64,000 nucleotides of DNA from Paracoccus indicus (GTDB lineage Bacteria > Pseudomonadota > Alphaproteobacteria > Rhodobacterales > Rhodobacteraceae), in assembly GCF_003056335.1 (NCBI RefSeq), contig NZ_PYWA01000011.1, positions 1 to 64,000 of the forward strand, in the 5' to 3' direction. The notes beneath the pieces were generated by a model. The model saw only the letters and a list, made by a program, of their open reading frames with translations, made no database searches and was not told where the DNA came from. Below, piece by piece: positions 55,370 to 64,000 of this stretch (the first letter of the stretch is position 1; each line of letters begins with the position of its first letter). The position numbers and the translations under genes are program-made.

Positions 55370-55668
55370 GGGCGATCCTTGTGCAAGTGACGTTCTTCCT
55401 GCGCGATGGCGGCCTCGATCAGGTCGCGCCACAGCCGGTCGTACAGGTCGGGGTCAAGCCCGTGCCGAATGGCATGGGCGCGGACGTTCGACACCACCTG
55501 CTCGACCCGCTCGGGGATGCGGGCGGGCCAGCCGTTGCCGGACTTGATGCGGGCCGCGCGGTCGATCAGCGCATGGCGACGTGCCAGCAGGGCCATCAGT
55601 TCGGCGTCCAGCGCATCGATCTCGAGGCGCAGGGCGGGCATGTCCGGGATGTTGTCGGTCGGTGTCAT
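55366..55668 (-). CDS. chorismate mutase (AroQ type), second copy
   Basis: A 100-residue AroQ-fold protein: [30 protein letters not shown] has the expected Arg/Asp/Arg/Lys pattern of the active site. [38 protein letters not shown] is the second half (both seen in pieces). It resembles PchB-like mutases. It differs clearly from the mutase at 26668 and is coupled to folD. An alternative start six codons upstream is less likely. Confidence 0.88.
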   Translation of the reverse strand: MTPTDNIPDMPALRLEIDALDAELMALLARRHALIDRAARIKSGNGWPARIPERVEQVVSNVRAHAIRHGLDPDLYDRLWRDLIEAAIAQEERHLHKDRP

Positions 55669-55717
55669 GATGGCGATCCATTGCACCCTGATGCAGGGAA
55701 CCGCAAGGCCTCGGGCC

Positions 55718-56164
55718 CTATTCGGGATCCTGCAATGCCATCGAACTGCGCAATCTGCGGATCATTGACTGCAACTGCAGCAGTTCCGCCATGGACATGC
55801 CCGTATCCTTGATCACACAGGACCGGATATGGTCCACATGCGACTGCAGGGCGGCACCTTGGTCGGTCAGCGACACGATGACCCGCCGTTCATCCTGCGG
55901 ATCGCGTTTGCGGGTGACCAGACCGGCAGCCTCGATCCGCTTGATCAGCGGGGTCAGCGTGCTGCTGTCCAATCCCAGCCCCGCGCCCAGCTGCCCGACG
56001 GATTGCCCATCCTGCCCCCAGAGGGACATCAGCACCAGATACTGGGGATAGGTCAGCCCCAAAGGGTCAAGCAGCGGCTTGTAGATACGCCCAAAGGCCA
56101 AGTTGACCGCGTAGACGTCGAAACAGAGCATGCTTTCCAGCGGCGTATCGTCGTTCTGTACCAT
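55718..56164 (-). CDS. ohrR: organic-hydroperoxide-sensing MarR-family repressor OhrR
   Basis: The 148-residue MarR-type protein has the OhrR redox cysteine near the N-terminus (MLCFDVYAVN, C14) and a second Cys at about 116 (HIRSCVIKD), so it may be of the two-Cys type. The winged helix includes DSSTLTPLIKRIEAAGLVTRKRDPQDERRV in pieces. It is divergent from ohr, which it is expected to repress until oxidised by organic peroxide. A perfect inverted repeat lies between the two genes. Confidence 0.94.
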   Translation of the reverse strand: MVQNDDTPLESMLCFDVYAVNLAFGRIYKPLLDPLGLTYPQYLVLMSLWGQDGQSVGQLGAGLGLDSSTLTPLIKRIEAAGLVTRKRDPQDERRVIVSLTDQGAALQSHVDHIRSCVIKDTGMSMAELLQLQSMIRRLRSSMALQDPE

Positions 56165-56193
56165 GTGGGTTCACTTAGTTTGCGCGCGATGGG

Positions 56194-56224
56194 ATCGCAA
56201 GGCTTGCGTTATTTATCTTGCGAT
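56194..56224. promoter_or_regulatory. candidate OhrR operator
   Basis: ATCGCAAG at 56194-56201 and CTTGCGAT at 56217-56224 form a perfect 8-bp inverted repeat with a 15-base AT-rich spacer in the ohrR/ohr gap. It differs from the TACAATT-type sites known from other OhrR proteins, so binding is inferred from position. Confidence 0.5.
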
Positions 56225-56261
56225 TATATGTCGTGCCATTGTTTATTGCGAAAGGTTAATC

Positions 56262-56690
56262 ATGCTGACAAACGTCATGTACCGCACTTCGGCAACAGCA
56301 ACAGGCGGGGGTCGCAATGGCCATACCGAGGTCGACGATGGCAGTGCCGGCTTCGATCTGGCGGTTCCCAAGGCCTTGGGCGGTTCATCCGATCAGGGCA
56401 TGAACCCCGAAAAGCTGTTCGCCATGGGATACTCCTCGTGCTTCATCGGTGCCTTGCATCACTATGCGGCCTCGCAGAAGGTCAAGGTTCCGGCGTCGAC
56501 CTCGGTCAAGGTTTCGGTCGGGATCGGTCCGCGCGAAGACGGCGGCTTCGGCCTGGATGTGCAGATCATCGTCGCCATACCGGGAATGGACCGCGCCCAA
56601 GCCGACGCGCTGATCCAGGGCGCGCATCACATCTGCCCCTATTCCCACGCCACCAGCAATACCCTGGCCATCGCCCCGGTTCTTGCCTGA
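56262..56690 (+). CDS. ohr: organic hydroperoxide resistance protein Ohr
   Basis: Ohr reduces organic hydroperoxides using two cysteines and a lipoyl reductant. The 142-residue protein has both: MGYSSCFIGALHH (peroxidatic Cys near 60) and HHICPYSHATSN (resolving Cys near 125). NPEKLFAMGYSSCF is the OsmC-fold signature. The start follows AAAGGTTAATC. It is divergent from ohrR and is followed by a bidirectional terminator. Confidence 0.96.
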   Translation: MLTNVMYRTSATATGGGRNGHTEVDDGSAGFDLAVPKALGGSSDQGMNPEKLFAMGYSSCFIGALHHYAASQKVKVPASTSVKVSVGIGPREDGGFGLDVQIIVAIPGMDRAQADALIQGAHHICPYSHATSNTLAIAPVLA

Positions 56691-56698
56691 CGGCATGA

Positions 56699-56735
56699 AA
56701 AAGGCCCCCGATCCGGACAGGATCGGGGGCCTTTT
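56699..56735. terminator. bidirectional terminator between ohr and ftsH
   Basis: AAAAGGCCCCCGATCC pairs with GGATCGGGGGCCTTTT around GGACA. T runs occur on both strands, and it lies between convergent stops. Confidence 0.92.
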
Positions 56736-56747
56736 CATTTGGCCATT

Positions 56748-58637
56748 TTATGCCGGCGCAGGATCGCCACCCGGCGTTGGGCCGGTCTTCGGCACTGCTG
56801 TCACCGAGGGGATCTTGGTCGCGGGCGTGTCGTCATCATTGTCGTCCAGCGAATCGCCACGGACAATCTTGCCGATCTCTTCGCCGGTCAGGGTTTCGTA
56901 TTCCAGCAGGCCTTTGGCCAGACGCTCGAACTCGACCTCCTTCTCGATCAGGATGCGGCGCGCTTCCTGATAGCCAGTCTCGATCAGTTCGCGGACCTCT
57001 TCCTCGATCAGTTCCTTGGTCGCTGCCGAAACCGAGAAGCCGCCGGTGCTGCCGTTATAGCCCTCATGCGCCTCGGCATAGTCGACGGCGCCAACCTTGT
57101 CGGACATGCCCCACCGCATCACCATGGCGCGGGCCAGGGCGCTGGCCTGCTGGATGTCGCCAGCCGGACCGTTAGAGACGCCCTCTTCACCATACTTGAT
57201 GATCTCGGCGGCCTTGCCGGCCATCGTCATGATGATCTTCTGCTTGGCTTCATCCTTGTGGAAGTTCAGGCGGTCCATTTCGGGCAGGCTGACGACCATG
57301 CCCAAGGCCCCGCCGCGCGGAATGATCGTGGCCTTGTAGACCGGATCGCACTTGGGCAGCGACAGACCGACAATGGCATGACCGGCCTCGTGATAGGCGG
57401 TCTTTTCCTTCTGTTCCGGCGTCAGAACCATGCTTCGGCGTTCGACACCCAGCATCACCTTGTCCTTGGCGCTTTCGAAATCGGCCATGCTGACGAAGCG
57501 GCGACCGATGCGGGCAGCGGTTAGGGCCGCCTCGTTCACCAGGTTCATCAGGTCCGCACCCGAGAAACCGGGCGTGCCGCGGGCAATCAGGCGCAGGTCG
57601 ACGTCGGGACCCACGGGGACCTTGCGTGCGTGAACCGAAAGGATTTTCTCGCGGCCCTTGATGTCCGGGTTCGGCACGTGGATCTGGCGGTCGAAACGGC
57701 CCGGACGCAACAGCGCGGGGTCCAGCACGTCCTTGCGGTTGGTGGCCGCGATGATGATGATGCCTTCGTTAGCCTCGAAGCCGTCCATCTCGACCAGCAG
57801 CTGGTTCAGCGTCTGTTCGCGTTCGTCGTTGCCGCCGCCGATGCCCACGCCACGGGCGCGACCCACGGCGTCGATCTCATCGATGAACAGGATGCAGGGC
57901 GATGATTTCTTGGCCTGCTCGAACATGTCGCGCACACGGCTGGCACCGACACCCACGAACATCTCGACGAAGTCCGACCCCGAGATGGTGAAGAACGGAA
58001 CGCCGGCCTCGCCTGCAATGGCGCGCGCCAACAGGGTCTTACCAGTGCCCGGAGGACCGACCAGCAGCGCGCCTTTGGGGATCTTGCCACCAAGGCGGCT
58101 GAACTTCTGCGGGTTGCGCAGAAACTCGACGATCTCTTCCAGCTCTTCCTTGGCTTCGTCGATGCCCGCGACGTCGTCGAAGGTCACGCGGCCGTGCTTT
58201 TCCGTCAGCAGCTTGGCCTTGGACTTGCCAAAGCCCATCGCGCCGCCCTTGCCGCCGCCCTGCATGCGGTTCATGAAGAAGATCCACACCCCGATCAGCA
58301 GGATGAACGGCAGCCAGACGCCGATCAGCGACATCAACCCCGAGCTTTGCTGCTTGACCACGCGGACGTCGATGCCCTGCGCGATCAGCTTGTCGGCGAT
58401 CTCCTCGCCCATCGGGCGCACGGTGGTGTATTCCTGACCGTCAGCGCCGGTCATGGCGACATCCTCGCCGTCGATGACGACGTTGGACACCTGTTCGTTC
58501 TGAACACGCTGGATGAAGTCGGAATAGCTGATCTGGCGGCCATTCATGGCGGTCGAGCCGTCGCTGAACAGATTGAACAGGGCCAGAACCATCAGGAACA
58601 GAACCACCCAGAAGGCGAAATTTCGTGCGTTGCCCAA
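56748..58637 (-). CDS. ftsH: ATP-dependent zinc metalloprotease FtsH
   Basis: FtsH is a membrane-anchored AAA protease for damaged membrane proteins and some regulators. The 629-residue chain has membrane segments at about 8-24 and 101-122, a periplasmic domain between, the Walker A GPPGTGKT at 194-201, the SRH region around [12 protein letters not shown], and the zinc site HEAGH at 416-420. A flexible acidic and Pro/Thr-rich tail ends it. It lies downstream of tilS, the classic tilS-ftsH order. Confidence 0.97.
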   Translation of the reverse strand: MGNARNFAFWVVLFLMVLALFNLFSDGSTAMNGRQISYSDFIQRVQNEQVSNVVIDGEDVAMTGADGQEYTTVRPMGEEIADKLIAQGIDVRVVKQQSSGLMSLIGVWLPFILLIGVWIFFMNRMQGGGKGGAMGFGKSKAKLLTEKHGRVTFDDVAGIDEAKEELEEIVEFLRNPQKFSRLGGKIPKGALLVGPPGTGKTLLARAIAGEAGVPFFTISGSDFVEMFVGVGASRVRDMFEQAKKSSPCILFIDEIDAVGRARGVGIGGGNDEREQTLNQLLVEMDGFEANEGIIIIAATNRKDVLDPALLRPGRFDRQIHVPNPDIKGREKILSVHARKVPVGPDVDLRLIARGTPGFSGADLMNLVNEAALTAARIGRRFVSMADFESAKDKVMLGVERRSMVLTPEQKEKTAYHEAGHAIVGLSLPKCDPVYKATIIPRGGALGMVVSLPEMDRLNFHKDEAKQKIIMTMAGKAAEIIKYGEEGVSNGPAGDIQQASALARAMVMRWGMSDKVGAVDYAEAHEGYNGSTGGFSVSAATKELIEEEVRELIETGYQEARRILIEKEVEFERLAKGLLEYETLTGEEIGKIVRGDSLDDNDDDTPATKIPSVTAVPKTGPTPGGDPAPA

Positions 58638-58694
58638 AACGGGTCCTCCGGCGGAATGCGGTTTGAATTGAAAATAGGGATTATCGCGACAGGT

Positions 58695-59921
58695 TCAATG
58701 CGCCTTCACCAGACTGCGGAAATCTGCCGCGCCCCTGAGGGCGGAAACCGTGATCCCCGGCACCTGTCGCAACAGCGGCGCGCCGATCAGGCGGTCCCCC
58801 TGCCAGATCGCGGGGCTTGCGGCGGCCTCGTCGCGCAGCAGGCCCGAATCACGCCAGCCCAATCCGGGCAGCGGATCGGTGCCCAGCATCGCGACGTGCT
58901 GACCGGGTTGCAGCCCCGTGATCCGCCACCTGCGATCCCAGGTCTGCCCGAAAAGGGCGATATCGGCCCGCGCCGCCGAGGCAGCCTCGCGCGTCAGTCG
59001 AAGCCGTCCGCCGGCGGGCGACAGCATCACCCCGTCCAGCGTCACCCGACCCTGCGCCATCATCGCCTCAAGCGCGTGGATCAGCGTCGCGCGGCGTGGC
59101 GGATAATCGCCCCCAGTCACCCATCGACAGCCTGCGACAAGGATGCGGCGGCGGATCTCGGGGGGGGCCGCGCGCAGGTCCGACAGCGGCAGCGACAGGC
59201 TGCCACGGTCGAACTGCGCATCGCTGGCGATCATCAGCGCGAATTCCGACAGCGCGTCGCGGGCATCGGCAATATGGCGGGCCGAACGCGCCAGCCCCGC
59301 GATGTCCAGACCAAGCGTTCCGATGGCCTGCCGCACGCGCACCCGGTCGAAATCGGGGTTGTCGTTGCTGGGATCGTCGATCCAGCCGTGACCATGCAGA
59401 CGCAGCCAATCGCGCAGATCGGCCCGCCCCACCTCCAGCATCGGCCGCAGCCAGCGCATGTCGAAGGCGTCGCGCCAAGGGGCCATCCCCGCCAGTCCGT
59501 CGATGCCCGACCCGCGCGCAAGCCGCATGACCAGCGTCTCGGCCACATCGTCGGCGGTATGGCCAAGCGCCACGGCAGGCAGCCCATTGCGGCGCGCCCA
59601 GCCCGACAGCAGCCGCAGGCGCGCATCGCGGGCCTGCGCCATCAGGTTGCCGGTTCGCGTCTCGCGTTGCCACAACAAGGTCGCATGCGGCAGGTTCAGG
59701 GCACGGGCGGTGCGGGCGACGGATTGCGCCTCGGCGGCGCTGCCCTCGCGCAGGCCATGATCGACGGTTGCGACCATCAGCTTGCGCCCCTTGGCCCAAT
59801 CGGCGGCGACATGCAGCATCGCGACCGAGTCCCCCCCGCCCGAGACCGCCAGCCCAAGCGCGGGCAGATCGCCCGCCAGCCGGTCAAGGGCGGCGCGGAT
59901 CGTGGCGGCGGGATCAGTCAT
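58695..59921 (-). CDS. tilS: tRNA(Ile)-lysidine synthetase
   Basis: TilS modifies the wobble C of the AUA-reading tRNA-Ile with lysine. The 408-residue product from MTDPAATIRAALDRLAGDL has the PP-loop AVSGGGDSVAML near residue 25, then VDHGLREGS and LGHTADDVAETLVMRLARGSGIDGLAGM in pieces. A weaker C-terminal domain follows. The start is 7 bases after the cpoB stop; frames upstream are shadow. ftsH follows 57 bases later. Confidence 0.93.
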   Translation of the reverse strand: MTDPAATIRAALDRLAGDLPALGLAVSGGGDSVAMLHVAADWAKGRKLMVATVDHGLREGSAAEAQSVARTARALNLPHATLLWQRETRTGNLMAQARDARLRLLSGWARRNGLPAVALGHTADDVAETLVMRLARGSGIDGLAGMAPWRDAFDMRWLRPMLEVGRADLRDWLRLHGHGWIDDPSNDNPDFDRVRVRQAIGTLGLDIAGLARSARHIADARDALSEFALMIASDAQFDRGSLSLPLSDLRAAPPEIRRRILVAGCRWVTGGDYPPRRATLIHALEAMMAQGRVTLDGVMLSPAGGRLRLTREAASAARADIALFGQTWDRRWRITGLQPGQHVAMLGTDPLPGLGWRDSGLLRDEAAASPAIWQGDRLIGAPLLRQVPGITVSALRGAADFRSLVKAH

Positions 59922-59928
59922 CGGGGGG

Positions 59929-60834
59929 TCACTGGTATTCGGCCATATCCGCAGCAGCCTCGGGGTCCAGCGCCGGATCCAGCAGCGGGTCCAGCGCGCC
60001 CAGGTCATCCACGCCGCAGCGCAGTTCCGCCACGCGCTGCTCGGCGGTGGCGGCCTCGGGCGTGCCGGGGAAGCGGGCGGGGATCTCGGCCAGATAGAGG
60101 CAGGCAGCGGTGGCGTCTCCCTGCCCTTCGATCACCGTGGCGATACCCAGCAGGCTTTCACCCGCGCGCGGCCCGTCGGGATCGGCGGCGAAACCTTCCA
60201 GCCATGCGGCGGCGGCATCACGAGGCTGACCCGCCATCTGCAGGGCCTGCCCGCGCAGGAACAAGGCTTCGGCGGTCAGCGGACCACCGGCATGGGTCTG
60301 GGCGACATCGGCGAACATCTGTGCCGCGCGGGCGTGATCGCCCTTTTCCAGCGCCTCGCGGGCCGCATCGAAATCCTCCTGTTCGGTCCGGGTCGCAGCC
60401 GGCGCACCCTGATCGGGGGTCGCAGGCGCGGCGGGGGCCAGTTCAGGGTTGCCGCTTGCCTGGGGCATCGTCGTCAGACTGGACAGATCGCAGGTCTCGT
60501 CGATCTCGCACAGCCGAAACTCAAGATCCGAAAGCTGACGGTCCATGTCGCGCGATGTGCCGTTGACGCGGTTCTGCAAACGCTCGGCCTGATTGGTCAG
60601 CTGCATCAACTGGCTTTCCATCGCGTTCATCCGGTCGATGGCGGATGCCCCGCCCGCCGCCTGATAACCCGCCGCCCCCGAGGCCCGCAATTCGGACCGC
60701 AGCGTTTGCAGCTGGCCGCGCAGATCCGACAGCTGACCGCGCAGATCGGCCAGCGTGGCAGCATCGGGTGCTGCCGAAGCCGCCCCCGCCGCCGTCATGG
60801 CCAGCATCACCGAAAGCGCGGCCTGTCGGATCAT
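59929..60834 (-). CDS. cpoB: Tol-Pal system protein CpoB (YbgF)
   Basis: CpoB links the Tol machine with peptidoglycan synthesis during constriction. The 301-residue precursor has a signal peptide (MIRQAALSVMLAMTAAGAASA), a coiled-coil N-terminal part (LADLRGQLSDLRGQLQTLRSEL) with a CEIDETC pair, a Pro/Ala linker, and C-terminal TPR repeats (FDAAREALEKGDHARAAQMFADVA; AEALFLRGQALQMAGQPRDAA). The start overlaps pal by four bases. Frames further upstream are shadow. Confidence 0.93.
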   Translation of the reverse strand: MIRQAALSVMLAMTAAGAASAAPDAATLADLRGQLSDLRGQLQTLRSELRASGAAGYQAAGGASAIDRMNAMESQLMQLTNQAERLQNRVNGTSRDMDRQLSDLEFRLCEIDETCDLSSLTTMPQASGNPELAPAAPATPDQGAPAATRTEQEDFDAAREALEKGDHARAAQMFADVAQTHAGGPLTAEALFLRGQALQMAGQPRDAAAAWLEGFAADPDGPRAGESLLGIATVIEGQGDATAACLYLAEIPARFPGTPEAATAEQRVAELRCGVDDLGALDPLLDPALDPEAAADMAEYQ

Positions 60835-61370
60835 GCCCCGGCCCCGGTGTCGTTGACCACGGTCACTGCACGGCGGTTCTTGGCATAGCAGCCTTCGTCC
60901 GAGCATGTCTCGGCCGGGCGCTCCTTGCCGAAGGACAGCGTCCGGATGCGTCCCGGCGCGACCCCTTGGGCCACCAAATATTCCTGCACGGCACTGGCGC
61001 GGCGCGCGCCCAGGGCCAGGTTGTATTCCCGCGTGCCTGTTTCCTCGGCATGGCCTTGGACGACGGCGGTGAAATTGCCGTTCTGCGACAGCCATTCGGC
61101 CTGCCGTGCCAAGATGGTGCGGGCATCGGGCGTCAACGTGGTCTGATCGACGGGGAACAGCACGGTATCGCCGACCGTGCCCTGGAAATACTGCGCCGTC
61201 GCCTGCGACCCGAGCGTGCCTCCGTTCAGGTTGCCTTGGAACACCGCGCCCCCTCCGACGTTGGAATAGGGGTCGACCACGGGCGGCGCCACAGGCGGCG
61301 CTGGCTGGGCACAGGCGGCCAAGGCCAGCAGGCACCCCGTCAGTGCGGTCTTCGTCGCAATGTTCATCAT
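60831..61370 (-). CDS. pal: peptidoglycan-associated lipoprotein Pal
   Basis: Pal anchors the outer membrane to peptidoglycan. The 179-residue precursor has a lipobox (LLALAAC, Cys about 20), a proline-rich spacer, and an OmpA-like domain ending with TLSFGKERPAE and NRRAVTVV. Two cysteines in CSDEGC lie near the end. The ATG follows GAGGATGAC; the second codon is also ATG. It is in the order tolA-tolB-pal-cpoB. Confidence 0.96.
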   Translation of the reverse strand: MMNIATKTALTGCLLALAACAQPAPPVAPPVVDPYSNVGGGAVFQGNLNGGTLGSQATAQYFQGTVGDTVLFPVDQTTLTPDARTILARQAEWLSQNGNFTAVVQGHAEETGTREYNLALGARRASAVQEYLVAQGVAPGRIRTLSFGKERPAETCSDEGCYAKNRRAVTVVNDTGAGA

Positions 61371-61377
61371 GTCATCC

Positions 61378-62706
61378 TCATGGCATCAAGGGGCCCCAGG
61401 ACGGGTCCGAGGCGGCAAAATCCAGGTTCATCGGTCGCATGTTCCGCCCCGTGATGTCCACGGAATGCAACCTCGGCTGACCATTTCCCCCCGGGGTGAC
61501 GCGCGTGAACATCACGACGCGCCCGTTGGGGGCCCATGTGGGCCCCTCGTCCAGGAAGGATTGCGTCAGCATCTTTTCCGAAGACCCGTCCGTGCGCATC
61601 ACCCCAATATGGAAGGTGCTGCCCAACTGTTTGGTGAAGGCGATCATGTCACCTTTGGGGGACCAGACCGGCGCGCCATAGCGACCATCGGCAAAGCTGA
61701 TGCGGGTGGGCTCGCCGCCCTCGATGGGCATGATGTAAAGCTGCGGCGTTCCCGAACGGTCACTTTCGAAGACGATGCGCTTGCCGTCGGGGCTGAAGCT
61801 GGGCGAGGTCTCGATCGAGGGCGCCGTCGTCAGCGGACGCTGCGCGCCGGTCGCCACATCCATCAGCCAGATGTCGGTATTGCCGCCGTTTTCATGTGAA
61901 TAGGCGACCCAACGGCCATCCGGGCTGAACGAGGGCGCGAAGGCCATCGACCCTTGGTCGATGGTCAGGGGCCGCGAGGTCACCGTCGCCACATCCATCA
62001 GCTGGATCTGGGGAAAACCGCTGTCATAGCTGGTATACAGCAGCTTGCGACCGTCGGCGGAAAACTTGGGTGCCAGCACCAGCGAAGAGCTGTCGGTCAT
62101 CCACAGGATGTTCGCGCCGTCGTAATCCATCACGCCGATGCGTTTGATGCGGGCGTTCTTGGGGCCGGTTTCCTGCACGAAGGCCACGCGGCTGTCGAAG
62201 TAGGGCTTTTCCCCCGTCAGCCGCACATAGACCTGATCGGCGATCTTATGGGCCGCGCGACGCCAATCGGCGGCACGGGCGTCGAACTGCATCCCGTCGC
62301 CCAGGGGTTGCCCCGAGACGACATCGTAAAGCCGGAACCGCACGCTGATGTTGTCGCCGTTCTGCGTCACCTCGGCCGAGACCATGGCCTGCGCGTCGAT
62401 CGCGCGCCAATCCTCATAGCTGACGGCTTCGGCAAAGCTGGCGGGCGTGGCGACATGGCTTTCGGCAGGGATCTCTCGGAAGAGGCCGGTGCCGGTCAGA
62501 TCGTCGGCCACGACACCGCGCACCTTGGCGGCCATGTCGGCGGAACCATGAAAGGACGGGATGGCGATGGCCATCGGCTCGATCACGCCATCGGTGATCT
62601 CGATGCGCAGGGGGGTGTCCTGCGCTTGGGCCGCGGTGCCGATCACGCCGGTCGAGACCGACAGGGCCATCAGCAAGGCGGGTGCGAGGATAAGCTTGCG
62701 GAACAT
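61378..62706 (-). CDS. tolB: Tol-Pal system beta-propeller protein TolB
   Basis: The periplasmic TolB binds Pal and TolA. The 442-residue precursor has a signal peptide (ILAPALLMALSVSTGVIGTAAQAQ), an N-terminal domain (about 30-160), and six WD40-like propeller blades, visible as repeats of FSPDGRWVAYSHENGG, FSPDGKRIVFESDRSGTPQLY and WSPKGDMIAF. The start follows GAGGACGTC. It is eight bases from pal and 60 from tolA. Confidence 0.96.
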   Translation of the reverse strand: MFRKLILAPALLMALSVSTGVIGTAAQAQDTPLRIEITDGVIEPMAIAIPSFHGSADMAAKVRGVVADDLTGTGLFREIPAESHVATPASFAEAVSYEDWRAIDAQAMVSAEVTQNGDNISVRFRLYDVVSGQPLGDGMQFDARAADWRRAAHKIADQVYVRLTGEKPYFDSRVAFVQETGPKNARIKRIGVMDYDGANILWMTDSSSLVLAPKFSADGRKLLYTSYDSGFPQIQLMDVATVTSRPLTIDQGSMAFAPSFSPDGRWVAYSHENGGNTDIWLMDVATGAQRPLTTAPSIETSPSFSPDGKRIVFESDRSGTPQLYIMPIEGGEPTRISFADGRYGAPVWSPKGDMIAFTKQLGSTFHIGVMRTDGSSEKMLTQSFLDEGPTWAPNGRVVMFTRVTPGGNGQPRLHSVDITGRNMRPMNLDFAASDPSWGPLMP

Positions 62707-62766
62707 GACGTCCTCATTACCTTGGCTCGGGCAAAAGCGAAAGATCGCCTTCGATCCCCGTTATAG

Positions 62767-64000
62767 TTAAAATTCAACGCCGTCGGGGCGGAAATCCACC
62801 ACGACATCACGCCAGCGCCCGTATTTGGACGCCGGCAGGTCGAAACCTGCCCGCCCGCACATCAGGATGGCACGACGCGCGACCTCGAATGCCTGCTGGG
62901 CACCCGCTTCCGATCCGCCCCTGTAGTCCACGATGCGCAGGCTGTTCTGGTCCGGCACCCCCTGCGGCGTCAAGCTGAACCCGACCGAGACCGTCATCCG
63001 CGACGCCTCGACCGAGAGCGCACCGACGTTCCAGCAGTTCTGGATTGCAAAGCGTAGGCCCTCACGCTCGGCAAAGGACATCGGCTCGCCCAGGGGGGCG
63101 GCATTGGCGCCGTCCTGCCCGTCGCGGGCATCCGGAACGACCGGCACCAGCTGCATGAGGTCGCGCGGGGGACCCGCAGCATCGTTTCCACCCTCGGCCG
63201 CGCCATTCCCGGCCATGGCCCCGGCCAGTGCCGCCGCCAGCGGGTCCTGCCCCGCCGAGGCACCGCTGCCGCCCTCGATCGACTGGCGGTCGCCGCCGAA
63301 GGCATCCCCGGTCGAGGCGCTGTCCTGCCCCTGATCGCCCGCGTCGCCCGCCTGAGCCTCGCGCAGCGCATCCTCCAAGGCCTGCCGGTCCGCCTCGGCC
63401 TGCCGCTCGGCCTCAGCTTGGCGGGCTGCCTCAGCTTGGCGGGCCGCTTCGGCCTGTCGGTCGGCTTCGGCCTGACGCTCAGCCTCTGCTTGGCGTTCTG
63501 CTTCGGCTTGGCGTTCTGCTTCGGCTTGGCGCTCTGCTTCGGCTTCGCGTTCTTCCTCGGCACGACGCTCGGCTTCGGCCTGACGTTCCGCCTCGGCTTG
63601 GCGTTCGATTTCGGCTTGGCGCTCTGCCTCGACCTGACGCTCGGCCTCAGCTTGACGCTCTGCTTCGGCTTGGCGGGCCGCTTCCTCACGCTCGGCCGCG
63701 GCACGGCGTTCCGCTTCACGCTCGGCCTCCGCTTCGGCGGCCCGCTGCTCCTCGATCCGCTCCTCTTCGGCCCGGCGTTCCTCGGCCTGGCGCGCGGCTT
63801 CTGCCGCCTGACGTTCCTCGGCGGCGCGTTGCGCTTCGGCGGCCCGCTGTTCCTCGGCTGCCTGCCGCGCAGCTTCCGCCTCGCGGCGTTGGGCTTCGGC
63901 CTGCGCCTCGGCGGCTTCCGCCTGACGAGCTGCCTCTTCCCGGGCCGCTTCTTCCCGGGCCGCCTGCTGCTGGGCCAAGCGCGCAGCCTCGGCCTCGGCA
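62767..64000 (-). CDS. tolA: Tol-Pal system inner-membrane protein TolA, 3' part
   Basis: The gene continues past the right edge, so the membrane segment is missing. What is seen is a very long Ala/Glu/Arg/Gln-rich helix of short repeats (AERQAEAERQ, AARQAEA), the periplasm-spanning domain II of TolA. A Gly/Asp-rich linker and a C-terminal domain of about 110 residues follow (SFAEREGLRFAIQNCWNVGALSVEA, then FSLTPQGVPDQNSLRI), where the Cys and the final RWRDVVVDFRPDGVEF match alphaproteobacterial TolA. It is upstream of tolB on the same strand. Confidence 0.93.
   Translation of the reverse strand, partial: AEAEAARLAQQQAAREEAAREEAARQAEAAEAQAEAQRREAEAARQAAEEQRAAEAQRAAEERQAAEAARQAEERRAEEERIEEQRAAEAEAEREAERRAAAEREEAARQAEAERQAEAERQVEAERQAEIERQAEAERQAEAERRAEEEREAEAERQAEAERQAEAERQAEAERQAEADRQAEAARQAEAARQAEAERQAEADRQALEDALREAQAGDAGDQGQDSASTGDAFGGDRQSIEGGSGASAGQDPLAAALAGAMAGNGAAEGGNDAAGPPRDLMQLVPVVPDARDGQDGANAAPLGEPMSFAEREGLRFAIQNCWNVGALSVEASRMTVSVGFSLTPQGVPDQNSLRIVDYRGGSEAGAQQAFEVARRAILMCGRAGFDLPASKYGRWRDVVVDFRPDGVEF

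Noticed and set aside
62994..63719. Lys/Arg/Pro-rich frame overlapping tolA
   Set aside because: It is an alternative reading of the low-complexity TolA helix repeats. It has no start signal and does not match any family.

Overview
The window is a stretch of high-GC alphaproteobacterial chromosome. It fits order Rhodobacterales and most resembles Paracoccus. The main clues are a ctaC-ctaB-(small ORF)-ctaG-ctaE-surf1 cytochrome aa3 cluster, a divergent ecm/ccr pair of the ethylmalonyl-CoA pathway, a MipZ-type ATPase in place of MinCDE, a pyruvate dehydrogenase E1-beta with its own lipoyl domain, and a DUF1127 gene followed by CCUCC-looped stem-loops as in the Rhodobacter CcsR ('cuckoo') RNA locus. 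Nearly all of the window is housekeeping. I see no rRNA, tRNA, IS element, prophage or CRISPR array.

Layout: 1-1.4 kb holds a possible partial membrane gene and rplM-rpsI (minus). 1.5-2.8 kb holds a hotdog thioesterase and an enoyl-CoA hydratase, divergent. 2.8-11.8 kb is the first part of the division/cell-wall cluster on the minus strand (mraZ, rsmH, ftsL, ftsI, murE, murF, mraY, murD). 12.4-13.5 kb is mrp. 13.9-14.7 kb is the DUF1127 gene plus an array of twelve stem-loops with CUCCUCC loops, the most unusual part of the window. 14.7-20.4 kb runs plus: a DUF2945 protein, rlmJ, a FtsB-like protein, pdhA-pdhB-pdhC and a small lipoprotein. 20.4-25 kb holds a PfpI-family protein, mipZ, an EamA transporter, an AhpD-like protein and a LysR regulator divergent from azoR. 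25.2-29.4 kb is the ffh, chorismate mutase, rpsP, rimM, trmD, rplS, rpmE translation block. 29.5-33 kb is ecm/ccr. 33-35.2 kb has twin 68-residue four-cysteine proteins and an SF1 helicase. 35.2-42.4 kb holds EcsC, two GNATs, a flavin reductase-like protein, apt, an FAD-linked oxidase, an M16 peptidase and thrC. 42.4-46.7 kb is surf1 and ctaE/G/B/C. 46.9-52.4 kb is tldD, dprA and topA. 52.5-55.7 kb is a two-subunit CoA transferase, an unknown gene, folD and a second chorismate mutase. 55.7-56.7 kb is ohrR/ohr. 56.7-64 kb is ftsH, tilS, cpoB, pal, tolB and the 3' part of tolA.

How it works together: the minus-strand cell-wall block is tightly coupled, with most stops overlapping the next start by 1-4 bases. 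The cta block carries the non-catalytic subunits and assembly factors of aa3 oxidase. ecm and ccr are two signature enzymes of acetyl-CoA assimilation through ethylmalonyl-CoA and share a promoter region containing a perfect 14-bp inverted repeat. tolA-tolB-pal-cpoB is the outer-membrane constriction system. The DUF1127/stem-loop locus resembles a stress-induced sRNA operon in which anti-Shine-Dalgarno-like loops are displayed many times. It carries six two-hairpin units, part of them made by a tandem duplication with a period of about 184 bp.
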